DNA of 45,958 nt from the NCBI GenBank assembly GCA_903847385.1, contig CAINDO010000657.1:1-45958 (forward strand). The letters are read 5' to 3'. Below are positions 8,761 to 16,928 of the stretch, piece by piece. Numbering within the stretch: position 1 is the stretch's first letter; each line of letters starts with the position of its first letter. Position numbers and translations under genes: made by a program. Below the pieces are notes generated by a model that did not search any database, had not been told where the DNA came from, and saw nothing but the letters and a program-made list of their open reading frames with translations. The DNA comes from an uncultured Myxococcales bacterium (GTDB lineage: Bacteria > Myxococcota_A > Bradymonadia > UBA7976 > UBA1532).

Positions 8761-10062
8761 TCAGTGCGGCACCACCTTGGCGCGGCCCGGCAGGCCCGCG
8801 AGGGTCTCCTTCGCCAGGGCTGCGTCCTCGGAGACCGCGAGGTAGACGACGGCCCCCGTGGCCTGGACCTCGAGGAAAACCGGGCGCGGCGCCTTGCGAC
8901 CGGCGTGGTTGTCCTTGGCCGCCGTGGCGAACTCCGCCGCGTCGGCCGGCGAGTCCCAGGCGATGACCGCCGAGACCACGCGCCGCGCACCGGAGACCTC
9001 GAGCGCCGTCATGTCGCCGTCCCAACCTGCGGCGCCGTTCGTCGCGCGGTCGGCCGCCAGGCCGGTCAGCAGGAACTGCTTCAGGTGCAGCTCGCCGGCG
9101 GTCCCGTCCCACGTCCACTGGAAACCCGGGCGCGGCGCGAGGGTGACCTCCGCGGGCACGTCGCGCACGGGCGAGTAGCGCTCCGGGTGCAGCACCTGCT
9201 CGGTCGAGTCGGGGGGATCGCTGTAGAGCTTGCGGAAGTCGGCCCAGCTCCACCCCGCCTGCCGCAGCGCGCCCAGGAAGATCAGGCCCTGCTGATAGGG
9301 GAAGACCAGCGACTGCTTCAAGTAGTCCGGCGCCGAGGCCATGACCGGATACTCGGGGCTGCTCATCTGCAGCGGGATGCTCATCGCCACCATCGCGATG
9401 CTGGCATTGGGCAGCTCCGGTACGCCCTCGTCGTCGCCGCCGCTCATGGCGTACAGCAGCATCACCAGCGTGGCGTCGCCCTCCATGAGCGCCGCGTGGG
9501 CCTGGACGGCGTCGTGGCTGTACTTCTTGGAGTCGATGAGCTTGCCGCCGCCCCACTCCTGGTCCTGCACGGCGTGGAAGATCTCGTGGGCCAGCACCGG
9601 ATCCTGCATGAAGTTGGGGATCCAGTCGGCGATGTGGAGCTCCTTCCGGGTGTGGTCGTAGAAGCCGGCGACCTGCTCCGTGAGCAACTGCGTCAGGAAA
9701 CCGCCGTAGTCCAGCGAGTCCGGGAGCAGGCCGAGCAGCTTGAGCATCTGGCCCTCGGCGAGGACCTTGTCCGGGCCGTACTCCTCCTTGAGCCGCTCCT
9801 GGATGAAGCGCGTGACGTCGGGTTTGCTCTTCACGCCCATGCGCAGCGGCTTGGCGAGCTTCTGGCCGCGCAGACGCTCCACCCGGCTCTGGATGCCCCG
9901 GGCGCGGTCGATGAGCTCCTTGCCGGCCTCGGGCGCCTTGGGCGCCGGCGCCTTCGCGGCGGGCGCGGTGTCGTGCAGACCCGCGGCGGCGGCGAAGGGA
10001 GAGAGGCCCAGCGACAGGAAGAGGCCGGAGAGGCTGGAGAGGCAGGAAATCGGCTCGGGCAC
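8761..10062 (-). CDS. Secreted zincin-type (HExxH) metalloprotease-like protein
   Basis: The 433-residue product starts at GTG 10062; a short polar start and SLSGLFLSLGLSPFAAAAG form a signal peptide. HEIFH at 159-163 is the zinc-binding HExxH motif. Glu194 in ALMEGDA, 31 residues on, is a good candidate third ligand as in gluzincins. The flanking segments (VAGFYDHTRKELHI before, HAVQDQEWGG after) are common in uncharacterised myxobacterial zincins. The C-terminal half contains no known domain and ends in a compact alpha/beta-looking segment. Substrate is unknown. A likely periplasmic or secreted location is inferred from the signal peptide. The HEAT-repeat gene follows 90 bp downstream on the same strand. 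Confidence 0.85.
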   Translation of the reverse strand: MPEPISCLSSLSGLFLSLGLSPFAAAAGLHDTAPAAKAPAPKAPEAGKELIDRARGIQSRVERLRGQKLAKPLRMGVKSKPDVTRFIQERLKEEYGPDKVLAEGQMLKLLGLLPDSLDYGGFLTQLLTEQVAGFYDHTRKELHIADWIPNFMQDPVLAHEIFHAVQDQEWGGGKLIDSKKYSHDAVQAHAALMEGDATLVMLLYAMSGGDDEGVPELPNASIAMVAMSIPLQMSSPEYPVMASAPDYLKQSLVFPYQQGLIFLGALRQAGWSWADFRKLYSDPPDSTEQVLHPERYSPVRDVPAEVTLAPRPGFQWTWDGTAGELHLKQFLLTGLAADRATNGAAGWDGDMTALEVSGARRVVSAVIAWDSPADAAEFATAAKDNHAGRKAPRPVFLEVQATGAVVYLAVSEDAALAKETLAGLPGRAKVVPH

Positions 10063-10169
10063 GCGTCACCCACGGTGTCGTTGTTCCCGCGCACGCTATC
10101 CTGCCCGCCCTCGCCGGCGCAACGCCGAGGGCGCCTTGCCCCGGCCCGCGCGCCGTGGTACGCGGCTAC

Positions 10170-11015
10170 ATGCTCTGGCCCACGCCCCATCTCGACACCC
10201 TGCTCGATCTGGCCCTCGCCGAGGACATCGGCCAGGGCGACGTCACCTCCGAGTTGACCGTGCCCGCGAGCGCGCGCGGCCGCGCCGCCCTCGAGGCCCG
10301 CAGCGCCCTGATTCTGTGCGGCCGACCCGTCGTCGACCGGCTGCTGGTGCGCTTCGGGGCCGGGGCCCCGACGGTCGAGTGGCACGCCGAGGACGGCGAC
10401 CACCTCGCCGCCGGGACGAACGTCGCCCACTTCGAGGGCTCGCTGCGCCACCTGCTGGTGCTCGAGCGTACGATGCTCAACTTCCTGCAGCGCATGTCCG
10501 GCGTCGCCACGCAGGCGCGCCGCTACGTGGACGCCGTTGCCGGTACGCGCGCCCGCATCGTCGACACGCGCAAGACGCTGCCCGGGTGGCGGGTGCTGGA
10601 CAAGTACGCCGTCCGCGTCGGCGGTGCGCACAACCACCGCGCCGCGCTCGATGGCGGGGTGCTCATCAAGGACAACCACCTGGCGGCGGGCGGCGGCATC
10701 ACCCAGACCGTGCGCCGCGCGCGCGCGGACGCCCCCCACGTGCTGCGCATCGAGGTCGAGGTCGAGTCCCTCGAGGGTCTCGCCGAGGCCATCGCCGCCG
10801 GGGCGGACGTCGTGCTCATCGACAACTTCACGCCGGCCCAGGCCGCCGAGGCCGTGGCGCTGGCCGCTGGCCGCGTGGTGCTCGAGGCCAGCGGCGGCAT
10901 CACGCTCGCCAACGCTCGCGCCTTCGCCGAGGCCGGGGTGGACGTCATCTCGGTCGGCGCGCTCACCCACTCCGTCATCGCCGCCGACCTGGCCCTCGAG
11001 GTCGTCGGTGCGTAA
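10170..11015 (+). CDS. nadC: Nicotinate-nucleotide pyrophosphorylase (carboxylating), NadC
   Basis: NadC converts quinolinate and PRPP to nicotinate mononucleotide in de novo NAD synthesis. The 281-residue protein has the full signature set: EDIGQGDVTS at 18-27, DTRKTLPGWR at 132-141, KYAVRVGGAHNHR at 145-157, LIKDNH at 165-170, then the barrel motifs IEVEVE, VLIDNF, EASGGI and ISVGALTHS. The ATG at 10170 fits the family N-terminus. The GTG at 10155 in the same frame would add five residues and cannot be excluded. The stop overlaps the start of the FadL-type gene by 8 bp, so the two are co-transcribed. No nadA or nadB is visible nearby. Confidence 0.97.
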   Translation: MLWPTPHLDTLLDLALAEDIGQGDVTSELTVPASARGRAALEARSALILCGRPVVDRLLVRFGAGAPTVEWHAEDGDHLAAGTNVAHFEGSLRHLLVLERTMLNFLQRMSGVATQARRYVDAVAGTRARIVDTRKTLPGWRVLDKYAVRVGGAHNHRAALDGGVLIKDNHLAAGGGITQTVRRARADAPHVLRIEVEVESLEGLAEAIAAGADVVLIDNFTPAQAAEAVALAAGRVVLEASGGITLANARAFAEAGVDVISVGALTHSVIAADLALEVVGA

Positions 11016-12324
11016 AGCCGCGGGGGCCGCCCTCGCGGCCTTCACGGCGGTGACGAGCGGCGGCGCGGCCCACGCCAGCGTCTTCGACACGTACGGGTTC
11101 GGCGCGCGCGGGGCGTCCATGGCGGGCGCCCAGGCGGCCGCCGCCGAGGACTTCTCCGCGGTCTATTACAACCCGGCGGCCCTCACCGTGCACAAGCACC
11201 CCCACGTCGGCACGGCGCTGACGCTCATCGCGCCCTCCGTGTCCCTGGACCGCGCGGCGAGCGCCCCCCGGGGCCCGGACGCGCCCACGCCCGAGCTGCC
11301 GAACCCCAACGTCGGCATCACGCTGGGCCTGCTCGTGCCGCTCGGGGGCAAGATCGAGAACCGCTTCGCCCTGGCCATCGGGGCCTACCTGCCGACGATC
11401 CAGGTGACCCGGGTGGACGCCCTGGACGCCAGCACGCCGCAGTTCTACCGGTACGAGTCGCTGCCGGACAAAATCATGATCGTCCCGGCGTTGGCCTATG
11501 AGCTCCACCCGAGCCTCTCGCTGGGGCTCGGCATGCAGGTGCTCGGCTCGTTGAGCGGCAACGCGGACGTCGAGCTCGACCTGCTCTCGCAGCGCTTCAC
11601 CCGCAAGAACCTCAAGGTGGACGTCGACACCGCCACGGGCCTCACGGGGGGCGTGCTCGTGCGCCCGACGAACACGCTGCGGCTGGGCTTCTCCTACCGC
11701 GAGTCGCTCGCCCTGGACTACCACCTGACGACCGACATCGCCATCCAGCAGGTCGGGAACCTGGTCGCGGACATCTCGGGCACCTCACTCTTCACCCCGA
11801 GCCAGTTCACGGGCGCGGTGGCGTGGCAGGCCACGCCTGCGTTGATGGTCACCGGCGACCTCGTCTGGGCGCGCTGGAGCGCCGCACCGGATCCGACGGC
11901 CCACTTCGACGTCACCCTCGACGGTGCGCCGCTCGGGCAGGGGGCCATCACGGCGGACAGCGCCGCCGTCGACCTCGGCGCCGTGGACACCGTCTCCCCG
12001 CGTCTGGGCGTGGAGTGGCGCCCCGCCGAGGCCTGGGCCGTCCGGGGCGGCTACCAGCTGTCGCCGACGCCGCTGCCGGCGCAGACGGAGAGCAGCAACT
12101 ACATCGACTCGACGGCCCATCAGCTCGCGCTCGGGGGCGGCTACTCGTTCCCGGACCCGCTGGAGATCCACGACTCGCCGCTGACGATCGACGTCGCCGC
12201 GCAGTGGATGCACCTGCAGTCCCGCGAGATGAAGAAGCGCGCGCCCGACGACCCCATGGGCGACTACACGGCGGGCGGTGAGCTGTTCGCCTTCTCATTG
12301 ACGCTGCGCCACGACTTCAAGTGA
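11008..12324 (+). CDS. OmpP1/FadL-family outer-membrane transport protein
   Basis: GTG 11008 overlaps the nadC stop by 8 bp and gives a 438-residue protein with a signal peptide (basic start, AAGAALAAFTAVTSGGAAHAS). The mature N-terminus carries the FadL hallmark in which small residues precede a Tyr-Asn-Pro-Ala motif: GFGARGASMAGAQAAAAEDF followed by SAVYYNPAAL. In FadL this segment forms the hatch that plugs the barrel of a hydrophobic-compound (long-chain fatty acid) channel. The rest shows beta strands, and the protein ends in LRHDFK after an aromatic-rich last strand. The substrate is unknown. Coupling with nadC is probably positional rather than functional. Confidence 0.88.
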   Translation: MRKAAGAALAAFTAVTSGGAAHASVFDTYGFGARGASMAGAQAAAAEDFSAVYYNPAALTVHKHPHVGTALTLIAPSVSLDRAASAPRGPDAPTPELPNPNVGITLGLLVPLGGKIENRFALAIGAYLPTIQVTRVDALDASTPQFYRYESLPDKIMIVPALAYELHPSLSLGLGMQVLGSLSGNADVELDLLSQRFTRKNLKVDVDTATGLTGGVLVRPTNTLRLGFSYRESLALDYHLTTDIAIQQVGNLVADISGTSLFTPSQFTGAVAWQATPALMVTGDLVWARWSAAPDPTAHFDVTLDGAPLGQGAITADSAAVDLGAVDTVSPRLGVEWRPAEAWAVRGGYQLSPTPLPAQTESSNYIDSTAHQLALGGGYSFPDPLEIHDSPLTIDVAAQWMHLQSREMKKRAPDDPMGDYTAGGELFAFSLTLRHDFK

Positions 12325-12424
12325 GCGTGCGGGGACTCCCCCCGGGGGTCGCTCGGACCCCTTCGCACACGCCAGTCGACACAATCGCCGAATCTCGGGG
12401 CGAACGTGATGACCGGAGACGCCG

Positions 12425-13231
12425 ATGCCTGCCCTGAACCGCGCCGATGTGCTTGTCCGCCTGTCCGAAGGGACGACGCTCGACGGCGCCGATCTGACCG
12501 GCTGTGACCTCACCTGCCTCACGCTCTCGGGGGTGAGCCTGCGCGGGGTCGACCTGCGCAAGGCCGACCTGCGCGGGGCCGACTTCACCGGGGCCGACCT
12601 CTGCGGCGCCCTGCTGCAGGGCGTGAACGCCCGCATGGCACGCTTCAACGACGCCCGGCTCGTCGGTGCCAGCCTGGACGACGCCGACCTGTTTCTGGCC
12701 GTGCTCGAGGGCGCCGACGCCCGCGGCGCGTCCTTCCGCCGGGCCTCGGTGCGCGAGTGCCTGCTCACGGACGCCGTGCTCTGGGGCACGGACTTCAGCC
12801 AGGCCGACTGCCAGCTCGCCGTGCTCGACGGCGCCGATCTGCGCGGGGCCGTCTTCGCCGGTGCCTGCCTCAGCGAGGCCCACCTGCTCGGCGCGGACCT
12901 CAAGATGGCCGACCTGATGGGCGCCGACCTCGGCGGGGCCGACCTGCGCGACGCCGACCTCCGCCGGGCGCGCCTGGACGAGGCCCAGCTCTGCGGCACC
13001 GACCTGTGCGGCTCGCTGCTCACGCAGGCCAGCCTGCGGCACGCCGACCTCCGCGGGGCACGTCTCGGTCACGCAGAGCTCAGCGGCGCGGACATCAGCG
13101 GCGCCTGTTTCCAGGCGGGTCAGGTCGCGGCGCTGCGCGCGGGCAACCTCTTCCTCACCGAGCCGATGGCGCCCGTCACGGGCCTGCGCCCCATCGAGCT
13201 GCCGCGCCGGTTCGCCGCGCTGCACGCCTGA
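12425..13231 (+). CDS. Pentapeptide-repeat protein
   Basis: This 268-residue protein from ATG 12425 (GGAG 9 bases upstream) is built almost wholly of pentapeptide repeats of the A(D/N)LxG kind: GADLTG, KADLRG, GADFTG, GADLCG, GADLKM, GADLGG, DADLRR and many more from about residue 15 to 245. Such repeats form a right-handed quadrilateral beta-helix. It has no signal peptide, so it is probably cytosolic. Some family members mimic DNA and protect gyrase (Qnr/MfpA), but most have no known role and nothing here points to gyrase. A short non-repeat tail (VTGLRPIELPRR) ends it. It converges on the Rrf2 gene with a 28-bp gap. Confidence 0.92.
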   Translation: MPALNRADVLVRLSEGTTLDGADLTGCDLTCLTLSGVSLRGVDLRKADLRGADFTGADLCGALLQGVNARMARFNDARLVGASLDDADLFLAVLEGADARGASFRRASVRECLLTDAVLWGTDFSQADCQLAVLDGADLRGAVFAGACLSEAHLLGADLKMADLMGADLGGADLRDADLRRARLDEAQLCGTDLCGSLLTQASLRHADLRGARLGHAELSGADISGACFQAGQVAALRAGNLFLTEPMAPVTGLRPIELPRRFAALHA

Positions 13232-13259
13232 GACGTACCGCGGGGCACCGACCGGGGCC

Positions 13260-13724
13260 TCAGATGAAGTACATCAGCGCCGGCTCGTCCCGGGAAATGC
13301 CCGCCGCCTCGGCGCGGGCGACCAGGTCCGCGAGCGTGAAGTCGTCGAAGACCGACGCGATGCGCTGCCCGATCTCGGCCCAGAGCGCCGCGGGGACCTC
13401 GCGCTTGCCGCGTCCCTCGGCGTTGGCCTCCGACACGGTCTCTTCCACGTAGAACGAGACCTCGATCGGGCCGTCCGTGGCGCGGATGATGTCGCCCACC
13501 GTGATCTGCTCCGGCATGCGGCGCATGAAGTAGCCGCCGTTTCGGCCGCGACGGCCATCGACGAGCTCGGCGCGCTTCAGGTCCTGGAAGATCTGCTCGA
13601 GGAACCGGACCGGGATGTCCTGGCGCTCGGCGATCTGCCGGACCTGCGTGGCTTGGCCACGGCTGTGGTAGGCGATGTCGAACAGCGCCAACGTGGCATA
13701 GCGGCAGCGGGTGGAGAGTTTCAT
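13260..13724 (-). CDS. Rrf2-family transcriptional regulator lacking Fe-S ligand cysteines
   Basis: The 154-residue protein starts MKLSTRCRYA, the usual Rrf2 start. The winged helix follows, with ISC-type recognition elements QIAERQDIPVRFLEQIF (about 30-46) and the wing GRRGRNGGYFM (about 57-67), and then the dimerisation helix. IscR, NsrR and RsrR hold a cluster with three Cys in the 90-110 region; here the only Cys is Cys7, so no such cluster can form. It may sense something else or bind DNA constitutively (as CymR does). A good sigma-70-type promoter lies immediately upstream. No target gene is obvious. The minus-strand operon ends 77 bp upstream. Confidence 0.92.
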   Translation of the reverse strand: MKLSTRCRYATLALFDIAYHSRGQATQVRQIAERQDIPVRFLEQIFQDLKRAELVDGRRGRNGGYFMRRMPEQITVGDIIRATDGPIEVSFYVEETVSEANAEGRGKREVPAALWAEIGQRIASVFDDFTLADLVARAEAAGISRDEPALMYFI

Positions 13725-13732
13725 CGGCGGCG

Positions 13733-13761
13733 ATTCTTGAAGACGAACGCCGCGGCGTCAA
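13733..13761 (-). promoter_or_regulatory. Sigma-70-type promoter of the Rrf2 gene
   Basis: On the minus strand TTGACG (13761-13756) and AAGAAT (13738-13733) are separated by exactly 17 bases. Transcription would start at about 13726, two bases before the ATG, so the message would be nearly leaderless; no Shine-Dalgarno is present, consistent with that. Confidence 0.5.
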
Positions 13762-13801
13762 CGCGCGTGGCGGATTCCGCGTCGAATGGTGCGCCCGGCG
13801 C

Positions 13802-14791
13802 TCAGGGTACGATCACGCCGACCTTGGTGAGCGCCTCGCTCAGGGAGTTGCGGGCGGCCTCGGCCCGGGCGACGTAGGGGCCGAGCAGCGGGGCGACGGT
13901 CTGTCGCTCGCCGGCCGCGGCGCGCAGCAGGACGTCCAGGTGGACCATGGTCGCCGTGGCCGCCTCCAGCGACTCGGCGCCGTCGCGGCCGAGCCAGTCG
14001 ATGAGCTCCTCGCGGGCGGGCTCCCGCACGTACTGCGCGGCGGTCGCGCGGGCCCGGGTGAGCGTGTCCGCGGCCTCGACCAGCCGCGCGTCGGGCCCCG
14101 AGGGCAGACCCGGTCGCCCGGCGGCGGCCTCCAGGGTCTTCTGGCCCAAGGACCGCGCGAGGGCCCGCTCCGCCTCGCGCCAGGCATCCAGGGCCGCGAG
14201 CGTGGGCGCGGTCGGGCTCGGGAGCGGCGGCAGCCCGACGGGCGTTCCCGGAACGGTCGCGCCGAACCCGGACGGATCGGCGAGGTCGTCCCAGGGCTCG
14301 TCGGGGCCGGTGACCTGGTACTCGGCCTCGCGCTCCGTGCCGGCGTCGCCCTCGATGCGCCGATGGCGGGTGAAGGGGAAACAGTGCGTACCGACGATGA
14401 GTCGCGCCGACACCTGGACGCGGGCCTCGGCCCCCCGGCGCCCGAGCGGCACGCCGGCCTCGATCAGGGCGCGCTCGAGCTCCGTCGCCGCGCCGCTGGC
14501 GGGCCGCCCCTGGTCCGTGATGCGCACCCGGACCCACTCGGGCTTCGTGAACACGCCCTCGCGCTCCGCCCAGCGGGGCGCCGCGGCCGTGATCGACGCA
14601 ACGGACAGATAGCGGTAGTGGGTCCCGTCCAGGAGGCTGGTCAGCGCGTTCTCGGCCTCGCGCAGGCGGTACTCGGTCACCAGCCAGGCCCCGGCGGCGG
14701 CGACGGCGGCCACGAAACCGATGATGATGGCCCAGCCCGCGGTGCCGCCCAGCCAGCCGGCGAGCCGGACGGAGAACAGCGTGCGTCTCAC
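13802..14791 (-). CDS. Unrecognised single-pass membrane protein
   Basis: GTG 14791 overlaps the upstream stop (GTGA) and gives 329 residues; this start is preferred because it places a short basic n-region before the membrane helix. One strong transmembrane segment (GWAIIIGFVAAVAAAGAWLV, about 20-40) is followed by a soluble domain of alpha/beta character up to about residue 170 and a helical, Ala-rich C-terminal half with possible coiled coil. I recognise no known domain. It is the last gene of the operon that begins with the matrixin-like protease, so a role with that secreted protein or its neighbours is possible. Confidence 0.75.
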   Translation of the reverse strand: MRRTLFSVRLAGWLGGTAGWAIIIGFVAAVAAAGAWLVTEYRLREAENALTSLLDGTHYRYLSVASITAAAPRWAEREGVFTKPEWVRVRITDQGRPASGAATELERALIEAGVPLGRRGAEARVQVSARLIVGTHCFPFTRHRRIEGDAGTEREAEYQVTGPDEPWDDLADPSGFGATVPGTPVGLPPLPSPTAPTLAALDAWREAERALARSLGQKTLEAAAGRPGLPSGPDARLVEAADTLTRARATAAQYVREPAREELIDWLGRDGAESLEAATATMVHLDVLLRAAAGERQTVAPLLGPYVARAEAARNSLSEALTKVGVIVP

Positions 14792-16323
14792 GGGGTGTCC
14801 GTCCGGGGTCCGGCCGTTTGGCCCACTTGCCCGCGGAGCAGCGCCAGGTTTCGGTCGGCCAGGCGGCACTCGGCCACCGCGGCGTCGCGTGTCGCCTCGG
14901 CGGCTTCGAGCGCGCTGCTCAGCAGCGCCTGCATCTCCAGGTGGCCCCGGATGATCTGCTCGAGCTCGGCCTCGCGGGCGTCGCGCCAGGCGAGCTCGCG
15001 GCGCAGGCGGTGGTTCTCTTCATCGGTGGTCGCCCGGGCCATCCGCAGCCGCGTCGACTCCGCCGCGGCGGCCTGCGTGGCCGCCAGCCCGGCGTCCACC
15101 CGCAGCTGGAGCGCGTCGAGCGTCCGCCGTGCGCGGGCAAACTCCGCCCGCTCCGCCAGCCGGAGATTCTCCTGGGCCTCGAGCGCGGCGGTCAGCGCCT
15201 CGACCCGGCCCTGCAGCTCGGCGAGCGCGGGGGGCCCCATCACGATCGGGGCCCGCTCGAAGGGCATCGGCTCGGGGGTCGCGAGCGCGACCGGCCGGAG
15301 CGCCGCGAGGGCGTCGGAGAGCGCACGACGCTCGGCCTCGGCGCTGGCCCCGGCGTCCAGGCGCGCCGAGAGCGCCGTGAGCGTGTGGACGAGCCAGAGG
15401 TTCACGGCCTCGTCGGCGCTCACCGGGGGCGCCGGACCGAGATCGCTCAGACCTCGCGCCCTCAGGAGTTCACCGAGCCCGCCGAGCACGCTCCGCGTCA
15501 GGGCCTCTGCGGCGCATCGCCGGTCTTCGGCGGCCTCGCGGTCGGCGCCGGCGCCCTCGATCTCGGCCAGTCGCCGGTGCAGGACATCGAGCTCGGCGAG
15601 CAGAGTGTCCCGGTCGGCGTCCGCGCGCGCCCGCACCAGGTCGGCCCGGCGGTCGGCGGTGCGTCGCAGCGCCAGCTCGTCGCGACACGCCTCGAACTCG
15701 GCGACGAGCTCGTCGAGCTTCGCCTTGACCTCGGCGGCGCGCGCCTCCGCGGCGTCCCGGGCGGCCTCGAGGTCGGGGCGTTCGGCCGGGCCGGACGGCG
15801 CGGCGGGCGGCGCGTCCGCGACGAGGCAGACGCCGGGCAACGCGTCGATTCGAGCCTTGCCGCCCACGAAAACGTGCGCCGAGGCGGCACAATCGGTCGG
15901 CGTGAGCTCGAGGGTCGGGGCCTCGCCCTCGACGAGCCACCCGGACACCGCGCGCACCGCCAGCGTGCGTCGGTGGGGGAGCGCCGCGAGCGCCGGGCCG
16001 TCCGTGGCGGTCAGGTACAGGCCGCCCTTCTTGAGGAGCCGCACCAGGACCTCCGGCGAGAGCTCGCCCGAGGTGTCCACGACGAGGTCCTGCGACGACG
16101 GCCGCTCGCCGAAGTCGGCGCGCATGCGCAGCGGCGCGCCCGTCGCCGTCGCACCGGCCGGGGCGTCCGGATCCGCGTCCGGCGTGACCACCACGAGCGA
16201 CTTCACCGGGCAGCCGGCCAAGGCCAGCGCGGTGTCGATGGGCTCGCCCGCCAGGAGCGTGGCGCGGCCGGGGCTCAGCGCCTGCGCCAGGGCGCGCACG
16301 AGCACCGAAGACGGGATGGACAC
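14788..16323 (-). CDS. Coiled-coil protein with methyltransferase-like N-terminal domain
   Basis: The 511-residue protein starts at GTG 16323, 11 bases after the preceding stop. Residues 1 to about 150 look like a Rossmann-type fold reminiscent of SAM-dependent methyltransferases: PGRATLLAGEP (a possible glycine loop), VKSLVVVTPDADPD, QDLVVDTSGELSPEVL and LLKKGGLYL. The SAM-binding GxGxG motif is not intact, so activity is doubtful. From about 170 to the end it is Ala/Glu/Leu/Arg-rich with strong heptads, that is, a long coiled coil. No signal peptide, so probably cytosolic. It sits between a secreted protein and a membrane protein in a four-gene operon; a scaffolding role is only a guess. 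Confidence 0.75.
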   Translation of the reverse strand: MSIPSSVLVRALAQALSPGRATLLAGEPIDTALALAGCPVKSLVVVTPDADPDAPAGATATGAPLRMRADFGERPSSQDLVVDTSGELSPEVLVRLLKKGGLYLTATDGPALAALPHRRTLAVRAVSGWLVEGEAPTLELTPTDCAASAHVFVGGKARIDALPGVCLVADAPPAAPSGPAERPDLEAARDAAEARAAEVKAKLDELVAEFEACRDELALRRTADRRADLVRARADADRDTLLAELDVLHRRLAEIEGAGADREAAEDRRCAAEALTRSVLGGLGELLRARGLSDLGPAPPVSADEAVNLWLVHTLTALSARLDAGASAEAERRALSDALAALRPVALATPEPMPFERAPIVMGPPALAELQGRVEALTAALEAQENLRLAERAEFARARRTLDALQLRVDAGLAATQAAAAESTRLRMARATTDEENHRLRRELAWRDAREAELEQIIRGHLEMQALLSSALEAAEATRDAAVAECRLADRNLALLRGQVGQTAGPRTDTP

Positions 16324-16334
16324 GGCCGGGGCGC

Positions 16335-16928
16335 TCAGGGCGCGGCCAGGGCGGCGCGGACGCGGGCCTTGAAGGCCTCGAGGGGCGCGGGGCCGGCGGG
16401 CGACGCGACGGGGCCCACGGCCTGCGCGGCGCCGGCGGCGTCCGGACGGATGAAGGCCAGATCGCTCAGATCCTGCGCCACGCTCGGGCTCGCGCCGGGC
16501 GTCACGCTGAACTTGCCCTGCGCCATGCCGATCACGTAGTGCCAGGGGAGGGTCTCGTCCTTGTCCAGGAAGATCACGAGCTCCTCGGCGGGCGCGAAGC
16601 GGGCGTTGCCGGCGATCGACTGCACGACGCCGTCGGCCACGCCCCCGAGCTGCCGCACGGGCACGATGCTGCCCGGCGCGGCGACGCCCTTCAGGGCCTC
16701 GGTCACCTGGATCTCGGTCACCGTGTAGATGCGCGTGTGCTCCGGGTTCCAGCTCGAGGTCTGCCGCAAGACGGTGCCGTGAACCACGAGATCGGCGCGC
16801 TTGGCCATGTCGGTCACGGAGAGCGGCTTGACGATCGTGGCCTCGGCGCGGCCGGTCAGCGTCGACGACAGGCTCGCGAAGGCGAGCGCGGACACGAAGA
16901 AGAGCGAAAGGCCGGTGAGTCGGGTCAC
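16335..16928 (-). CDS. Secreted protein of unknown function
   Basis: The 197-residue protein starts at GTG 16928, behind GGAGGTG and overlapping the protease stop as GTGA. A hydrophobic signal peptide (LSLFFVSALAFASLSSTLTG) is followed by MAKRADLVVHGTVLRQTSSW and TVTEIQVTEALKG, a pattern I associate with small exported domains of myxobacteria and relatives in which a short beta domain carries the phrase ADLVVxGTV. The C-terminus is Ala/Pro-rich. No catalytic residues are evident. Tight coupling to the matrixin-like protease suggests that it is an inhibitor, substrate or chaperone of it; this is inferred from context only. Confidence 0.8.
   Translation of the reverse strand: MTRLTGLSLFFVSALAFASLSSTLTGRAEATIVKPLSVTDMAKRADLVVHGTVLRQTSSWNPEHTRIYTVTEIQVTEALKGVAAPGSIVPVRQLGGVADGVVQSIAGNARFAPAEELVIFLDKDETLPWHYVIGMAQGKFSVTPGASPSVAQDLSDLAFIRPDAAGAAQAVGPVASPAGPAPLEAFKARVRAALAAP

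Noticed and set aside
6583..10257. Very long open frame on the plus strand (1224 codons)
   Set aside because: It lies antisense to two genes with signal peptides and recognisable domains and shows Gly/Ala/Val/Arg-rich shadow composition without motifs; long antisense frames are expected at this GC content.
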